Positions 40,577 to 49,460 of a DNA stretch of 64,000 nucleotides are shown here, in pieces. Each line of letters begins with the position of its first letter. Positions within the stretch are counted from its first letter, which is position 1. The stretch is taken from the NCBI RefSeq assembly GCF_014874095.1, contig NZ_JADBEB010000001.1, positions 3,410,001 to 3,474,000 of the forward strand, in the 5' to 3' direction. The notes beneath the pieces were generated by a model that saw nothing but the letters and a program-made list of their open reading frames with translations, had not been told where the DNA came from and did not search any database. A program made the translations under genes and the position numbers. Source of the DNA: Plantactinospora soyae. GTDB taxonomy: Bacteria; Actinomycetota; Actinomycetes; Mycobacteriales; Micromonosporaceae.

Positions 40577-41488
40577 GTGGGCCACCCTTCCTCCGGACCG
40601 CCGCACCCCGACTCTGCGGGTCAGCAACCCCCAGCGGGCTCCTACCCGCCGGCACCGCCGCCCAGCGGCTATCCACCGGCACCGCCGCCCAGCGGCTATC
40701 CACCGGCACCGTCGCCCGGCCCCTACCCGCCAGCACCGCAGTCGGGCCCGTACCCGCCGGGGCCGCCGGCCGGTCCGTACCCTCCGGCGCCGCAGCCCGG
40801 GGCTTATCCACCTGGACCGCCGCCCGGCGGCCAGCCGGCGGGGCCGCAGTATCCGGCCGGCTACCCCGCGCCGGGCAGCTACCCGCCACCGGGACCGGCG
40901 GCGCCCCATCCGGCCGGGCCGCCCGGCTATCCCGGTCATCCGGCCGGGGCCGGCTATCCGGGTGGACCGGGCTATCCGGGTGGACCGGGCCAGCCCGGTG
41001 CGGCCCTGCCGAAGAAGCGCAGGGGACCCGGGCTGCTCATCGTCCTCGCCGTGCTGGGCCTGCTCTCCGTACTGTGCTGCGGCGGTGTGGCCTACGGCGC
41101 CTGGTACCAGCCGATGCGGGAACGCGCGGACACCGAGGAGTTCTTCGTCGACATGGGGGTGCCGAAGGGCTTCGTGGTGAACGAGCCCCGGTTCCTGCCC
41201 GAGACCGAGACGCTCAACGCGGAGTACGAGATGCGCTGCCCGAATCAGGTCTGCCCGGTCAAGCCGGCCGAGGTGATCCACGAGTGGCTCGCCGACAATC
41301 GGATGAGCCACATGACGATGCAGGACGTCGAGCAGTGTCTGGGCCGGGCGGCGCGGGATGCCACGCTCTGCGAGCTCGAGTGGACGGTGGACGGCAAGAG
41401 CATCCAGGTGTTCGCGGTCTGGGGCTTCATCGAGGAGCGACCCGAGGACCGGGAGTGGGTGCTCAAGACCACGGTCCGCGGCTACTGA
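40577..41488 (+). CDS. Proline-rich membrane protein
   Basis: 303 residues. The first ~150 are repeats of Y-P-P-A/G-P-x-x-G-P/Y type, a cytosolic disordered tail. A KKRRGPG stop-transfer patch precedes one membrane helix (LLIVLAVLGLLSVLCCGGVA), then a ~120-residue extracytoplasmic domain with four cysteines (MRCPNQVCP, EQCLG, LCELEW) likely forming disulfides. GTG 40577 is preceded by TAGCAT seven bases upstream (leaderless), which excludes the longer frame. The function is unknown; Pro-rich tails in actinobacteria often mediate multivalent protein contacts. Confidence 0.8.
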   Translation: MGHPSSGPPHPDSAGQQPPAGSYPPAPPPSGYPPAPPPSGYPPAPSPGPYPPAPQSGPYPPGPPAGPYPPAPQPGAYPPGPPPGGQPAGPQYPAGYPAPGSYPPPGPAAPHPAGPPGYPGHPAGAGYPGGPGYPGGPGQPGAALPKKRRGPGLLIVLAVLGLLSVLCCGGVAYGAWYQPMRERADTEEFFVDMGVPKGFVVNEPRFLPETETLNAEYEMRCPNQVCPVKPAEVIHEWLADNRMSHMTMQDVEQCLGRAARDATLCELEWTVDGKSIQVFAVWGFIEERPEDREWVLKTTVRGY

Positions 41489-41580
41489 CCCGGGGCGGTA
41501 CGACCGGCCGGGCGACGGTCGGCGTGGGCACCCGGGGCACCCTCGGTCGCGGCGAACCGGCCAACACATAAGCTGCGGGG

Positions 41581-42309
41581 ATGGCGCGACCTGACGGGCG
41601 GCGGCCCGACCAACTCCGACCGGTGACTCTGACCCGACGGTGGAGTATCCATCCGGAGGGCTCCGTTCTGATCGAGTTCGGTGACACCCGGGTGCTCTGC
41701 ACGGCGAGCGTCACCGAGGGGGTACCGCGCTGGCGCAAGGGCTCCGGCCTGGGCTGGGTCACCGCGGAGTACTCGATGCTGCCCCGGTCGACCACCACCC
41801 GCTCGGACCGGGAGAGCGTGCGGGGCAAGGTCGGTGGCCGTACCCACGAGATTTCCCGGCTGATCGGGCGCAGCCTGCGGGCCTGCATCGACCTGAAGGC
41901 GCTCGGGGAGAACTCGATCGTGCTCGACTGCGACGTGCTCCAGGCCGACGGCGGTACCCGGACCGCCGCCATCACCGGGGCGTACGTGGCGTTGCACGAC
42001 GCGGTGAACTGGTTGGCCGACCGGAAGTCGCTGGTCGGAAAGCCGGCGGCGGTGATGCACCGGTCGGTCGCCGCGATCAGCGTCGGGATCGTCGAGGGTG
42101 AACCGCGACTCGACCTGAACTACGTCGAGGACGTGGCGGCCGAGGTGGACATGAACGTGGTCTGCACCGGGGCCGGGGACTTCGTCGAGGTGCAGGGCAC
42201 CGGCGAGGCCGGCGTCTTCGCCCGGGACCAACTCGACGCGCTGCTCGACCTCGGTGTGCTCGGTTGCGCCGAGTTGGCCGACGCCCAGCGGAAGGCGCTC
42301 GCCGAATGA
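41581..42309 (+). CDS. rph: Ribonuclease PH
   Basis: 242 residues. Phosphorolytic 3'-to-5' exoribonuclease trimming tRNA 3' tails; forms a hexameric ring. Family motifs: [13 protein letters not shown] at the start, [43 protein letters not shown] and [19 protein letters not shown], all intact. ATG 41581 has TAAGCT six bases upstream. Its stop overlaps the next start as ATGA. Confidence 0.97.
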   Translation: MARPDGRRPDQLRPVTLTRRWSIHPEGSVLIEFGDTRVLCTASVTEGVPRWRKGSGLGWVTAEYSMLPRSTTTRSDRESVRGKVGGRTHEISRLIGRSLRACIDLKALGENSIVLDCDVLQADGGTRTAAITGAYVALHDAVNWLADRKSLVGKPAAVMHRSVAAISVGIVEGEPRLDLNYVEDVAAEVDMNVVCTGAGDFVEVQGTGEAGVFARDQLDALLDLGVLGCAELADAQRKALAE

Positions 42310-42941
42310 CCCGGGTACTGCTGGCGACGCGGAACGCCAAGAAGCTGGTCGAGTTGCAGCGGATCCTGGACGGCGCGCTCGGTCCGCAGCGGATCCAACT
42401 GGTGGGGCTGGCCGACGTGCCGGCGTACCAGGAGGTTCCGGAGACCGGGCTGACCTTCGGGGAGAACGCCCTCCTCAAGGCCCGCGAGGGCGTCAAGTGG
42501 ACCAATCTGCCGACCATCGCCGACGACTCCGGGCTGGCCGTGGACGCCCTGAACGGGATGCCCGGGGTGTTCAGCGCCCGCTGGTCCGGCCGGCACGGCG
42601 ACGACCGGGCCAACCTGGACCTGGTGCTGGCGCAGATCGGGGACGTACCGGACGAGCACCGGGGCGGTGCCTTCGTCTGCACGGTGGCGCTGGTGCTGCC
42701 CGGTGGCAAGGAGCACCTCGTCGACGGCCGACAGACCGGCCGGCTGCTCCGCGCCCCGCGCGGCGAGGGCGGGTTCGGCTACGACCCGATCTTCCTCGGT
42801 GACCAGCAGGACCGGACGAACGCCGAGTTGTCGCCGGAGGAGAAGGACGCGGTGAGCCACCGGGGCAAGGCGCTGCGGGCCCTGGCCAAGGTGATCGCCA
42901 AGGCGCTGCCCGTCGAGAGCGGCGGCTGGGCCGGGCGCTAG
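42306..42941 (+). CDS. rdgB: XTP/dITP diphosphatase (HAM1/RdgB)
   Basis: 211 residues. House-cleaning pyrophosphatase removing ITP/XTP from the nucleotide pool. Motifs: [13 protein letters not shown] (T-x-N-x2-K), [12 protein letters not shown] with the catalytic Asp, GFGYDPIF and AVSHRGKAL. It is co-translated with rph (ATGA) and ends with a 4-bp tail-to-tail overlap with the LtrA gene on the other strand. Confidence 0.96.
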   Translation: MTRVLLATRNAKKLVELQRILDGALGPQRIQLVGLADVPAYQEVPETGLTFGENALLKAREGVKWTNLPTIADDSGLAVDALNGMPGVFSARWSGRHGDDRANLDLVLAQIGDVPDEHRGGAFVCTVALVLPGGKEHLVDGRQTGRLLRAPRGEGGFGYDPIFLGDQQDRTNAELSPEEKDAVSHRGKALRALAKVIAKALPVESGGWAGR

Positions 42942-44101
42942 CCGGTTGGCCGGCGCTGCGGACCGGTCACGTCGGCGACCAGGGTGAGCAGCAGGACCGC
43001 GTTCGCCACGATCATGATCCCGAGCGGCGGCAGCAGCGGCATCGCGGGTCCGATCGCGACCAGCGCGACGATCGCGACCACCCGGGACCAGAGGATCCGG
43101 CCGGCCACCACGTAGTCGAACAGGCAGGTTCCGAGGAGGAACAGCGCCGGGCCGCCGAACAACACGAGGATCCAGGCCACCGGCGTGCTGCGCCACGGAT
43201 CGTCGATGACGAGCGAGATGCCGGTCGAGATGAGCACGGTGCCGGCCACCATCACCAGATGGGTGTACGACGTCGAGGTGCCCGGGCGGACCCGTTCCAC
43301 CGAGGCGAGGTTGCCCGGCGCCAGCAGTTGTCGGATCCGGTGGAAGTAGAGCTGGAACAGCAGCACGGTGCTGGCGAACGCCACCGCGGAGACGGCGAGC
43401 CGGTCGGCGTCGAAGTCGGCGGCGAGCCCGGAGCCGGCGGTCAGGATCAGCTCTCCGAGCGCGATGATGAAGATCTCCCGGTGCCGCTCGGCCAGGTGCG
43501 TACCGGTGAAGATCTGACTCGAGAGTTCGGTCCGGCCGAGGCGCGGGGTGGGCCAGCCGATCCGGGCCGAGCCGAGGTCGACCGCCACGGCGACGGTCCA
43601 GAGCACCAGTCGGGTCGTGCCGTCCGTGAACACCCCGCCGATCCAGAGCCCGGCCGTGACCAGGAACCAGAAGAAGACCCGGACGCTGCGGGCCTGGATC
43701 GCCCGGTGCACCCGGGTGCTCGGGATGAGGACCGCGTCCCGGGCGAGGTGGATCCCGAAGTACGCGGCGACGAAGACGAACCCGTGCGCCCCGAAGGCTC
43801 TCGGTACCGCGACCGCCATCACCAGGGTGCCGAGCATGATCAACAGCACCAGGGCCTGGACTATCGGCAGCCGGGGATTGAACAGGTCGGTGAGCCACGC
43901 GGTCAGCACCCAGACCCACCACGCGGCGAGCAGCAGTACGGCGGTCTGCGCGACGTTGCGGATGCTGAGGTCGTCCACCAGCGCCTGCGAGAGCCGGGAC
44001 AGCATGAAGATGTAGACGAGGTCGAAGAAGAGTTCCAGGAACGTCGGGTACTCGGGTTCACCGCGTTTGCGGAGGATCCGGGGAAGCTCGCTCGTCGTCA
44101 C
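42938..44101 (-). CDS. LtrA-family (low temperature requirement A) membrane protein
   Basis: 387 residues with ~10-11 hydrophobic helices. The conserved N-terminal motif TFLELFFDLVYIF and the mid-protein FTGTHLAERHREIFIIALGELI are diagnostic for LtrA. The function is not known. It is divergent from a second LtrA gene, 162 bp away, that shares the same motifs (paralogue). ATG 44101 is used; a GGAGG-like purine run lies upstream. Confidence 0.9.
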   Translation of the reverse strand: MTTSELPRILRKRGEPEYPTFLELFFDLVYIFMLSRLSQALVDDLSIRNVAQTAVLLLAAWWVWVLTAWLTDLFNPRLPIVQALVLLIMLGTLVMAVAVPRAFGAHGFVFVAAYFGIHLARDAVLIPSTRVHRAIQARSVRVFFWFLVTAGLWIGGVFTDGTTRLVLWTVAVAVDLGSARIGWPTPRLGRTELSSQIFTGTHLAERHREIFIIALGELILTAGSGLAADFDADRLAVSAVAFASTVLLFQLYFHRIRQLLAPGNLASVERVRPGTSTSYTHLVMVAGTVLISTGISLVIDDPWRSTPVAWILVLFGGPALFLLGTCLFDYVVAGRILWSRVVAIVALVAIGPAMPLLPPLGIMIVANAVLLLTLVADVTGPQRRPTG

Positions 44102-44263
44102 GGCTCCGGCCTCCTACGGCACCCCGGCAGGCACTCCCTTCTGCTACCCCTAAACCTACAAAACAGGGAGTGATCGGACAGCCGAACCCATAGTGTCGGG
44201 GGTGGCGACGCCGCTGGCGGGCGTACGGACGGGATGGGCGCAGCGATGGCGACGGGCTGAGCG

Positions 44264-45445
44264 ATGGCGACGGGCGGCGACGCCGGGAATCCCGCACCGG
44301 CTCAGCCCGATCCGAGCCGCCCCAACTACCTCGAACTCTTCTTCGACCTCGCGTACATCTTCGCGTTGATCACCCTGTCGAAGAAGGCGCTGCACGATCT
44401 GACCTGGGTTGGTCTCGCCCAGACCCTGGTGCTGCTGCTGGCGTTCACGCTGATCTGGGCGCTGTCCGCGTGGGTGGGTGATCGGCTGGACCTGAACCAG
44501 CCGTCCGTCGCACCGCTGGTCCTCGGCATCATGGCGGGCAGCCTGCTGATGGCGGGCGTGGTGCCGGAGGCGTACGGCGACCGGGGGCTGCTGTTCGCGG
44601 TCGCCTACCTGTCGATCCACTTCGGCGCGGGGGTCTACTCCGTGCTGTTCATCCGCGGTCCGGGAGTGAGCCTCAGAAGTGGCCGTACCCTGCTCTGGGA
44701 GTCCGTCGCCGCGCTGGCCTGGATCACCGGCGCGCTCCTGGCGACCGGAGGCGCCCGGGCGGCGTTCTGGGCGGTGGGGCTCGTCGTGGAGTACCTCGGG
44801 GTCGTGCTCGGCTGGCCCGCACCCTGGTCCCGGCGCCGGCTGCCCCAGGCGCCGAGGCCGGTCGGCGAGCGGATCTCCGAGCGCTACCGGCAGTTCGTCA
44901 TCATCGCGCTCGGCGCGTCGATCTTCCTGGTGGGTAGTTCGTTCAGCGAGGGCCCGTACACGACGGCTCGTTCCGGAGCGCTCGTGGTGGTCTTCATGAT
45001 CACTGTGCTGATCTGGCGCATCTACATCTACCGGGCCGGGGAACTGATGACCGGCACCATCTCCACCTCCGGCAACCCGGAGCGGCTCAGTCAGATCGCC
45101 GCCTTCGTCCACGTCGTCCTGGTGGCCGGCATCCTGGGTACGGCGGTCGGAGTCCAGCTCGTCATCCGGCGCCCGTTCGGCGACACCCCGACGTCCTGGG
45201 CGGTGGCCATCCTCGGCGGCCCGGCGGTGTTCCTGATCGGCCGCGCCCTGCTCGACTACACGGTGTTCGCCCACGTGAACCGGGCCCGGCTGATCGGGCT
45301 GCTGCTGCTGGCCGGACTGGCGGCGGCCACGTCCCTGCTGCCGCCGATCATGATGGCGCTCGCCGTCGTGGGCATCCTGGCCTACATCGCGACGTCGAAC
45401 CTGATCCAGACCCTCCTCCAACCCCCGACCCCGGTGACCCGCTGA
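44264..45445 (+). CDS. LtrA-family membrane protein, second paralogue
   Basis: 393 residues and ~11 helices. It shares the family motifs NYLELFFDLAYIFAL and GERISERYRQFVIIALGASIFLVG, though the conserved Glu of the second motif (GE in the first paralogue) is replaced (GASI). Divergent transcription from its paralogue suggests a local inverted duplication, now strongly diverged. ATG 44264 is the first good start. The function is unknown. Confidence 0.88.
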   Translation: MATGGDAGNPAPAQPDPSRPNYLELFFDLAYIFALITLSKKALHDLTWVGLAQTLVLLLAFTLIWALSAWVGDRLDLNQPSVAPLVLGIMAGSLLMAGVVPEAYGDRGLLFAVAYLSIHFGAGVYSVLFIRGPGVSLRSGRTLLWESVAALAWITGALLATGGARAAFWAVGLVVEYLGVVLGWPAPWSRRRLPQAPRPVGERISERYRQFVIIALGASIFLVGSSFSEGPYTTARSGALVVVFMITVLIWRIYIYRAGELMTGTISTSGNPERLSQIAAFVHVVLVAGILGTAVGVQLVIRRPFGDTPTSWAVAILGGPAVFLIGRALLDYTVFAHVNRARLIGLLLLAGLAAATSLLPPIMMALAVVGILAYIATSNLIQTLLQPPTPVTR

Positions 45446-45463
45446 CCGTCGGCGGATGGCGCG

Positions 45464-45562
45464 GGACCAGCCATCGCCGGCCTGGGCATCGTCTGCACGG
45501 CGGTCGCGTTCGTCGTCTTCTTCGCGCTGATCCGCGAGGTCGGCACCTCCCGGGCACCGGCA
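45464..45562 (+). pseudogene. Remnant of an EamA/DMT-family transporter
   Basis: In one frame this stretch reads AIAGLGIVCTAVAFVVFFAL followed by IREVGTSRA, which closely follows the penultimate helix region of EamA transporters (GLGIVCTALAFVLFFALIAEVGPARA type). Neither the N-terminal part nor the following helices are present, and the frame then runs into an unrelated Arg/Pro-rich reading. No start or function is expected. The intact EamA gene at 46961 is a different, divergent member. Confidence 0.5.
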
Positions 45563-45622
45563 GGTCGACCGGGTCGATCGGGTCGACCGGCAGATCTCCC
45601 GGACAGGACCCGGCCGAACAGC

Positions 45623-46204
45623 TCAGCGGCGCCAGCCGGGATCCCGGCCCATGAGGCCGAGCGCCCGGTCGAGTGCGGACGACGAGGCCGGCACGGGGAC
45701 CTCGGGCCCGTAGGCGCCCATCTGTCGGCCCTGCTCGGCGGTCCTCGTGATCTCCTCGTGCACGTATTCGAGCAGCTCGTCGTCCCAGCTCGGCTTCTGT
45801 CCGGTCGCCCGGGCCAGGTCCCAGCCGTGCGTGACCATCTCGCAGACGACCATCCCGCCGATCATCGAAGCCGGCAGCTCGGTCGGGCCCACGACGCGGG
45901 TGGTGCCCTCCCACGCGGTGGATTGGCTCCAGGCGTCGGCCGTCCGCCCGACCTGTGCCGCCAGGTCGGCAGCCCAGTCGCCGCCGGTCAGATCCACCTC
46001 GGTCTCGGAAGCGGCCGGCGCCGGTACGGGCTCCTTCCGTCCGGCCCCCTCCAGCGAGGGTCCCCAGAACAGCAGGTGGTTGACCAGTTGGCGGACGGCG
46101 TACTCGGTGCACGGCGTGGGCGCGTCGAGCTGGTCGGGCTTTATGTTGCGAACGATCTCCACCAGAGGTGCGGCGGCACGCGTCGCCAGTTGTAGGTCAG
46201 CCAT
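45623..46204 (-). CDS. TIGR03086-type DinB/MDMPI-fold metal-binding protein
   Basis: 193 residues. The helical DinB-like fold is indicated by LDAPTPCTEYAVRQLVNHLLFWGP near the N-terminus (metal His in VNHLL) and EMVTHGWDLARATG near residue 140 (second His). This is the mycothiol-dependent maleylpyruvate isomerase-related family (TIGR03086); the reaction of most members is unknown, but a thiol-transferase-like role is likely. ATG 46204 fits the family start; the frame is open further but not protein-like. It is divergent from the AraC-type regulator. Confidence 0.85.
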   Translation of the reverse strand: MADLQLATRAAAPLVEIVRNIKPDQLDAPTPCTEYAVRQLVNHLLFWGPSLEGAGRKEPVPAPAASETEVDLTGGDWAADLAAQVGRTADAWSQSTAWEGTTRVVGPTELPASMIGGMVVCEMVTHGWDLARATGQKPSWDDELLEYVHEEITRTAEQGRQMGAYGPEVPVPASSSALDRALGLMGRDPGWRR

Positions 46205-46266
46205 GAGGCAAGCAGAACATGCTGCTCGGCGGATGTCTTGAACGAACGCGACATAGGCTTGCCGGC

Positions 46267-47010
46267 ATGGCCAGGGATGTCCGTGAACTCGCCGGGGCGT
46301 GGACGAAGTACCAACGCCACGCCTTTCCGGAGCCCTCGCCCGCACTCGCCCCGTACGTCGAGCTTTACTGGGTGGTCTCCTGGGAGTACGCCGAGCCGTA
46401 CCGTCAGTTGATCGTGCCGTACCCGAGGGTGCACCTGACGTTCCGCAACGGCCGCGCGACGGTGCAGGGGGTGAGCAGCCGCCACGAGATCAGGGTGTTG
46501 GCCGGGGTCGACGGCGTCCTCGGGGTGGCGTTCCGGCCGGGTTGCTTCCGGCCGTTCCTGGGCGCGTCGGTCTCGTCGATCACCGACCGGGCGCTCGACG
46601 CGGCCGAGATCTTCCCCGGCGAGTTCCCCGATCCGCTCGATGTGCCGACCGTGGAGCGGTACCTGCTGTCCCGGCGGCCCGAACCGGACGCCCGGGCGGA
46701 ATCGGTAGCGGAGATCGTCGCCACCATCGCCGCTAATCCGACGATCAACCGGGTCGACGCGTTGGCGGACGATCTCGGCATGACCGTCCGAGGGTTGCAG
46801 CGGCTGTTCGCCGAGTACGTCGGCATCGGCCCGAAGTGGGTGATCCGGCGCTACCGGCTGCGTGAGGTGACCGAGCGGCTGGAGCGGGGTGAACCGGTCG
46901 ACTGGGCAACCCTGGCCGCCGAACTCGGGTACGCCGACCAGGCGCACTTCGCCCGCGACTTCAAGAAGATGTTCGGCGAGTCACCAACCTGGTACGCCGA
47001 GCGCTACTAA
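46267..47010 (+). CDS. AraC-family transcriptional regulator
   Basis: 247 residues. An N-terminal DUF6597-like sensor segment (APYVELYWVVSWEY...RVHLTFRNGRATVQG) precedes a C-terminal AraC double HTH (VDALADDLGMTVRGLQRLFAEYVG; LAAELGYADQAHFARDFKKMFGESP). ATG 46267 lies seven bases after TAGGCT, so it is leaderless. With a 62-bp divergent gap, the DinB-like gene is its likely target. Its last 50 bp overlap the end of the EamA gene on the other strand. Confidence 0.9.
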   Translation: MARDVRELAGAWTKYQRHAFPEPSPALAPYVELYWVVSWEYAEPYRQLIVPYPRVHLTFRNGRATVQGVSSRHEIRVLAGVDGVLGVAFRPGCFRPFLGASVSSITDRALDAAEIFPGEFPDPLDVPTVERYLLSRRPEPDARAESVAEIVATIAANPTINRVDALADDLGMTVRGLQRLFAEYVGIGPKWVIRRYRLREVTERLERGEPVDWATLAAELGYADQAHFARDFKKMFGESPTWYAERY

Positions 47011-47887
47011 CGCGCGGCCGGGTGCGGGTCAGGCCGACGCCGACCAGCACGACGACCATCCCGGCGACGATGCGGGCGCTCAGGTGCTCGTCGAGGACGA
47101 TCGCGCCCAGGGTCACCGAGACCACCGGCAGCAGGTAGCCGACCGTGGCGGTGGTGGTCGGGCCCTCCTCGGCGAGCAGCCGGTAGTTGAGGTGGAAGGT
47201 GATCCCGGTGCCGAAGACGCCCAGCACCAGGACGGCGATCAGCGCGGTGAGGCTGGCATCCAGCGGATTCGCGGGGGCCACCGGCAGCGCGACGGTGGCC
47301 AGACCGGTGGCGGCGAGCAGTTGGGCTGCGGAGAGGGCGAGCGGCGCGGTACCCCGGCCGGTGAGGTGCCGAGCCATGTAGGCGAAGGCGACGGCGTAGC
47401 TGGCGGCGGCGCCGAGCAGCAGCAGCGCGCCCCAACTGGTCAGCCCACTCTGCTCCCAGGGGGCGAAGATGAGCAGGGTGCCGGCGAAACCGAGCAGCAG
47501 GCCGGTCAGCCGGAGCGGACGCAGGCCGCGTTCCGTACCGAGCAGCAGGCCGATCAGCAGGGACCACAGCGGGGTGGTGGCGTTGAGTACGCCGGCCACG
47601 CCCGAGTCGACGGTCTGTTCGCCGACGCTGAACAGGAAGAACGGCAGGGCGTTGCAGAAGAAGGCGGCCACCAGTAGGTGACCCCAGGTTCTCCGGTCGC
47701 GCGGAAGTCGCTGCCGGGCGGCGTAGGCCAGGGCCAGGAGTACGGCCGCGCCGAGGGCGCACCGGAGCACGGTGATCTGTAGCGGGGACAGGCCGCCGCC
47801 CAGCGCGATCTTGATCCAGAGGAAGCCCGAGCCCCACAACAGGGCGAGGACGGCCATCCGGACGAGGGTTCGGGGTGAGCCGAGCAC
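46961..47887 (-). CDS. EamA-family (DMT) transporter
   Basis: 308 residues with ten hydrophobic segments and two EamA repeats (LLWGSGFLWIKIAL...; TTPLWSLLIGLLLG; VGYLLPVVSVTLGAIVLDE). It exports or imports small metabolites across the cytoplasmic membrane; the substrate is unknown. GTG 47887 has AGGAGG 7 nt upstream. It is divergent from a LysR regulator (97-bp gap), a common regulator/exporter arrangement. The C-terminal 17 codons overlap the AraC gene antisense. Confidence 0.9.
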   Translation of the reverse strand: MLGSPRTLVRMAVLALLWGSGFLWIKIALGGGLSPLQITVLRCALGAAVLLALAYAARQRLPRDRRTWGHLLVAAFFCNALPFFLFSVGEQTVDSGVAGVLNATTPLWSLLIGLLLGTERGLRPLRLTGLLLGFAGTLLIFAPWEQSGLTSWGALLLLGAAASYAVAFAYMARHLTGRGTAPLALSAAQLLAATGLATVALPVAPANPLDASLTALIAVLVLGVFGTGITFHLNYRLLAEEGPTTTATVGYLLPVVSVTLGAIVLDEHLSARIVAGMVVVLVGVGLTRTRPRVSSARRTRLVTRRTSS

Positions 47888-47984
47888 CGTTACGCCTCCT
47901 GACGTGGGATCCGATCCCTACCGTGTCCCGGACGCCGTCATTAGACAAGCGAAAAGATCTGTACGCAGTGTTAAGCTCACCTTC

Positions 47985-48890
47985 ATGCTTGACGTACGCC
48001 GGATGCAGGTGTTGCGGGCGGTGGTGACCAGCGGCTCGGTCACCGCGGCGGCCCGCGAACTGGGCTACAGCCCGTCGGCGGTGAGTCAGCAGATGGCGGC
48101 GCTGGAGAAGGAGGCCGGGATCGCCCTGTTGGAGCGGACCGGCCGGGGCGTACGGCCCACGGAGGCGGGCCGGGTGTTGACCGAGCACGCCGCCGGAATC
48201 GACAGGCACGTCGCCGAGGCGGAGACCGCCCTCGCCGACCTGCGCGCCGGGCGTACCGGTCGGGTGTCCCTCGGGTACTTCGCGACCGCCGGAGCGACCC
48301 TGGTCGCCCCCGCGCTGGCGGCGCTGCGCCGGGACCGCCCGGAGGTACGGGTCGACCTGAAGCTGGTCGATCCGGATGACCCGCTCCAGGAGGTGAAGCA
48401 GGGCCGGGCCGACCTGGCCCTCGTGGTCCGGTCACCCGATCGCCCCCCGGTCGACGGCATCCGGTTCGTCCATCTTCGCGACGACAGCTATCGCGCCGTG
48501 CTGCCCACCGGACACCGGCTGGCCACGAAGCGGCTGCTCGACCTCGCCGACCTCGCCACCGAGCCGTGGGTCGGCAGCGAGTGGCCGGGCCCCTGTCTGG
48601 ACGTGATCCTCGACGCCTGCGGCTCGGCCGGCTTCCGCCCGGACTTCGTGGTGGAGAGCGAGGACTACGCCACGGCGCAGGGTTTCGTCGCCGCCGGGCT
48701 CGGCGTCAGCCTGGTGCCGGAACTGGGGCTGGGCAGCCGGCATCCCGCCGTGGTCGTCCGCAAGGTCCGTAACCCGCAGCCGGTCCGGGGGATCTACGCG
48801 GCGGTACGCGAATCGTCACCGCCCCGGCCCGCGCTGCGTGGACTCCTCGACGCGCTGCGGACCGCGGCGACCGCCGAACGCCAGTCGTGA
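47985..48890 (+). CDS. LysR-family transcriptional regulator
   Basis: 301 residues. N-terminal winged HTH (MQVLRAVVTSGSVTAAARELGYS, SAVSQQMAALEKEAG) and a periplasmic-binding-like effector domain (~90-290). It probably controls the divergent EamA gene. ATG 47985 lies seven bases after TAAGCT (leaderless), which rules out the longer open frame. Its TGA overlaps the GTG of a truncated phosphotransferase gene (GTGA). Confidence 0.92.
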   Translation: MLDVRRMQVLRAVVTSGSVTAAARELGYSPSAVSQQMAALEKEAGIALLERTGRGVRPTEAGRVLTEHAAGIDRHVAEAETALADLRAGRTGRVSLGYFATAGATLVAPALAALRRDRPEVRVDLKLVDPDDPLQEVKQGRADLALVVRSPDRPPVDGIRFVHLRDDSYRAVLPTGHRLATKRLLDLADLATEPWVGSEWPGPCLDVILDACGSAGFRPDFVVESEDYATAQGFVAAGLGVSLVPELGLGSRHPAVVVRKVRNPQPVRGIYAAVRESSPPRPALRGLLDALRTAATAERQS

Positions 48891-49096
48891 ACGGCGAAGC
48901 GCCGCGGCCGCCCGCTGATCTCGTGGCTCCGCAGTGGACGGCCGAATCGCTCAACCACAACCCGTTGAACGGCGCGACCGGGGGAATCTGGCGGGTGGGC
49001 CGCGCCGGCCAAAATGCGATCCTGAAGATCGCGACGCCGCCGGGGCGGGACGGAGTACCGGCGCACTGGGCGCCGAGCACCGACCAGGGGCACTAC
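48887..49096 (+). pseudogene. 5' fragment of an aminoglycoside-phosphotransferase-like gene
   Basis: GTG 48887 overlaps the LysR stop. The first ~70 codons read like the N-lobe of the APH/phosphotransferase family: LNGATGGIWRVGRAGQNAIL, then KIATPP...PAHWAPSTDQGH, where relatives continue HWNYWRREAL. After GH the sequence changes abruptly to an unrelated Arg/Gly-rich reading that ends at 49249, so the catalytic lobe is missing. The breakpoint near 49093 coincides with the end of the truncated small gene on the opposite strand. Confidence 0.55.
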
Positions 49097-49206
49097 TCGA
49101 CGGGGAGCCGGGTGCGCGCGACCAGGCACGGCCACTCCGTCGCGCAGGCCCGGCAGAGCCAGATCGGCCGTTGCGGCAGGTGTTCCCGGGGCGCGTCGGC
49201 GGTCAT
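49093..49206 (-). CDS. 37-residue Cys-containing small protein, probably truncated
   Basis: Reads MTADAPREHLPQRPIWLCRA followed by CATEWPCLVARTRLPVE. The W-L-C-R-A-C-x3-W-P-C pattern is that of short actinobacterial proteins of 60-75 residues; here it ends early, right at the breakpoint with the phosphotransferase fragment. ATG 49206 overlaps the stop of the upstream 85-residue gene (ATGA). The function is unknown. Confidence 0.5.
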   Translation of the reverse strand: MTADAPREHLPQRPIWLCRACATEWPCLVARTRLPVE

Positions 49207-49460
49207 CGAGAGCCGCTGCCCCGGGCCCGGGGCGCTTGCGCGGGGGTGAACCGTCCGGCCCGCCGGACCGCCGCCACTTCGATCATGTCCGGGCGGCGGT
49301 GTCCCGGCCACCGGCTGTTGCGATGCCGTCCGGGGATGGCTCGTGGAGCGGCCGGGGCGTCCAGCCAGAGTGGGGCCACGACCGGCAGTTCCAGCGTCGG
49401 CCACCAATCCAGGCCCGGCTGCTGGTCGGGTTGGTGGTGTGGATGTTCGGCGTACGACAT
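49203..49460 (-). CDS. 85-residue hypothetical protein
   Basis: Starts MSYAEHPHHQPDQQPGLDWW and continues with a TLELPVVAPLWLDAPAAP segment and a basic C-terminus. GGAAGGGG lies ~6 nt before ATG 49460, a strong ribosome site, and the stop overlaps the next gene as ATGA, both supporting a real gene. No family is recognised. It is divergent from the XRE gene; the 248-bp gap holds a GC-rich inverted repeat at 49484-49515. Confidence 0.55.
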   Translation of the reverse strand: MSYAEHPHHQPDQQPGLDWWPTLELPVVAPLWLDAPAAPRAIPGRHRNSRWPGHRRPDMIEVAAVRRAGRFTPAQAPRARGSGSR

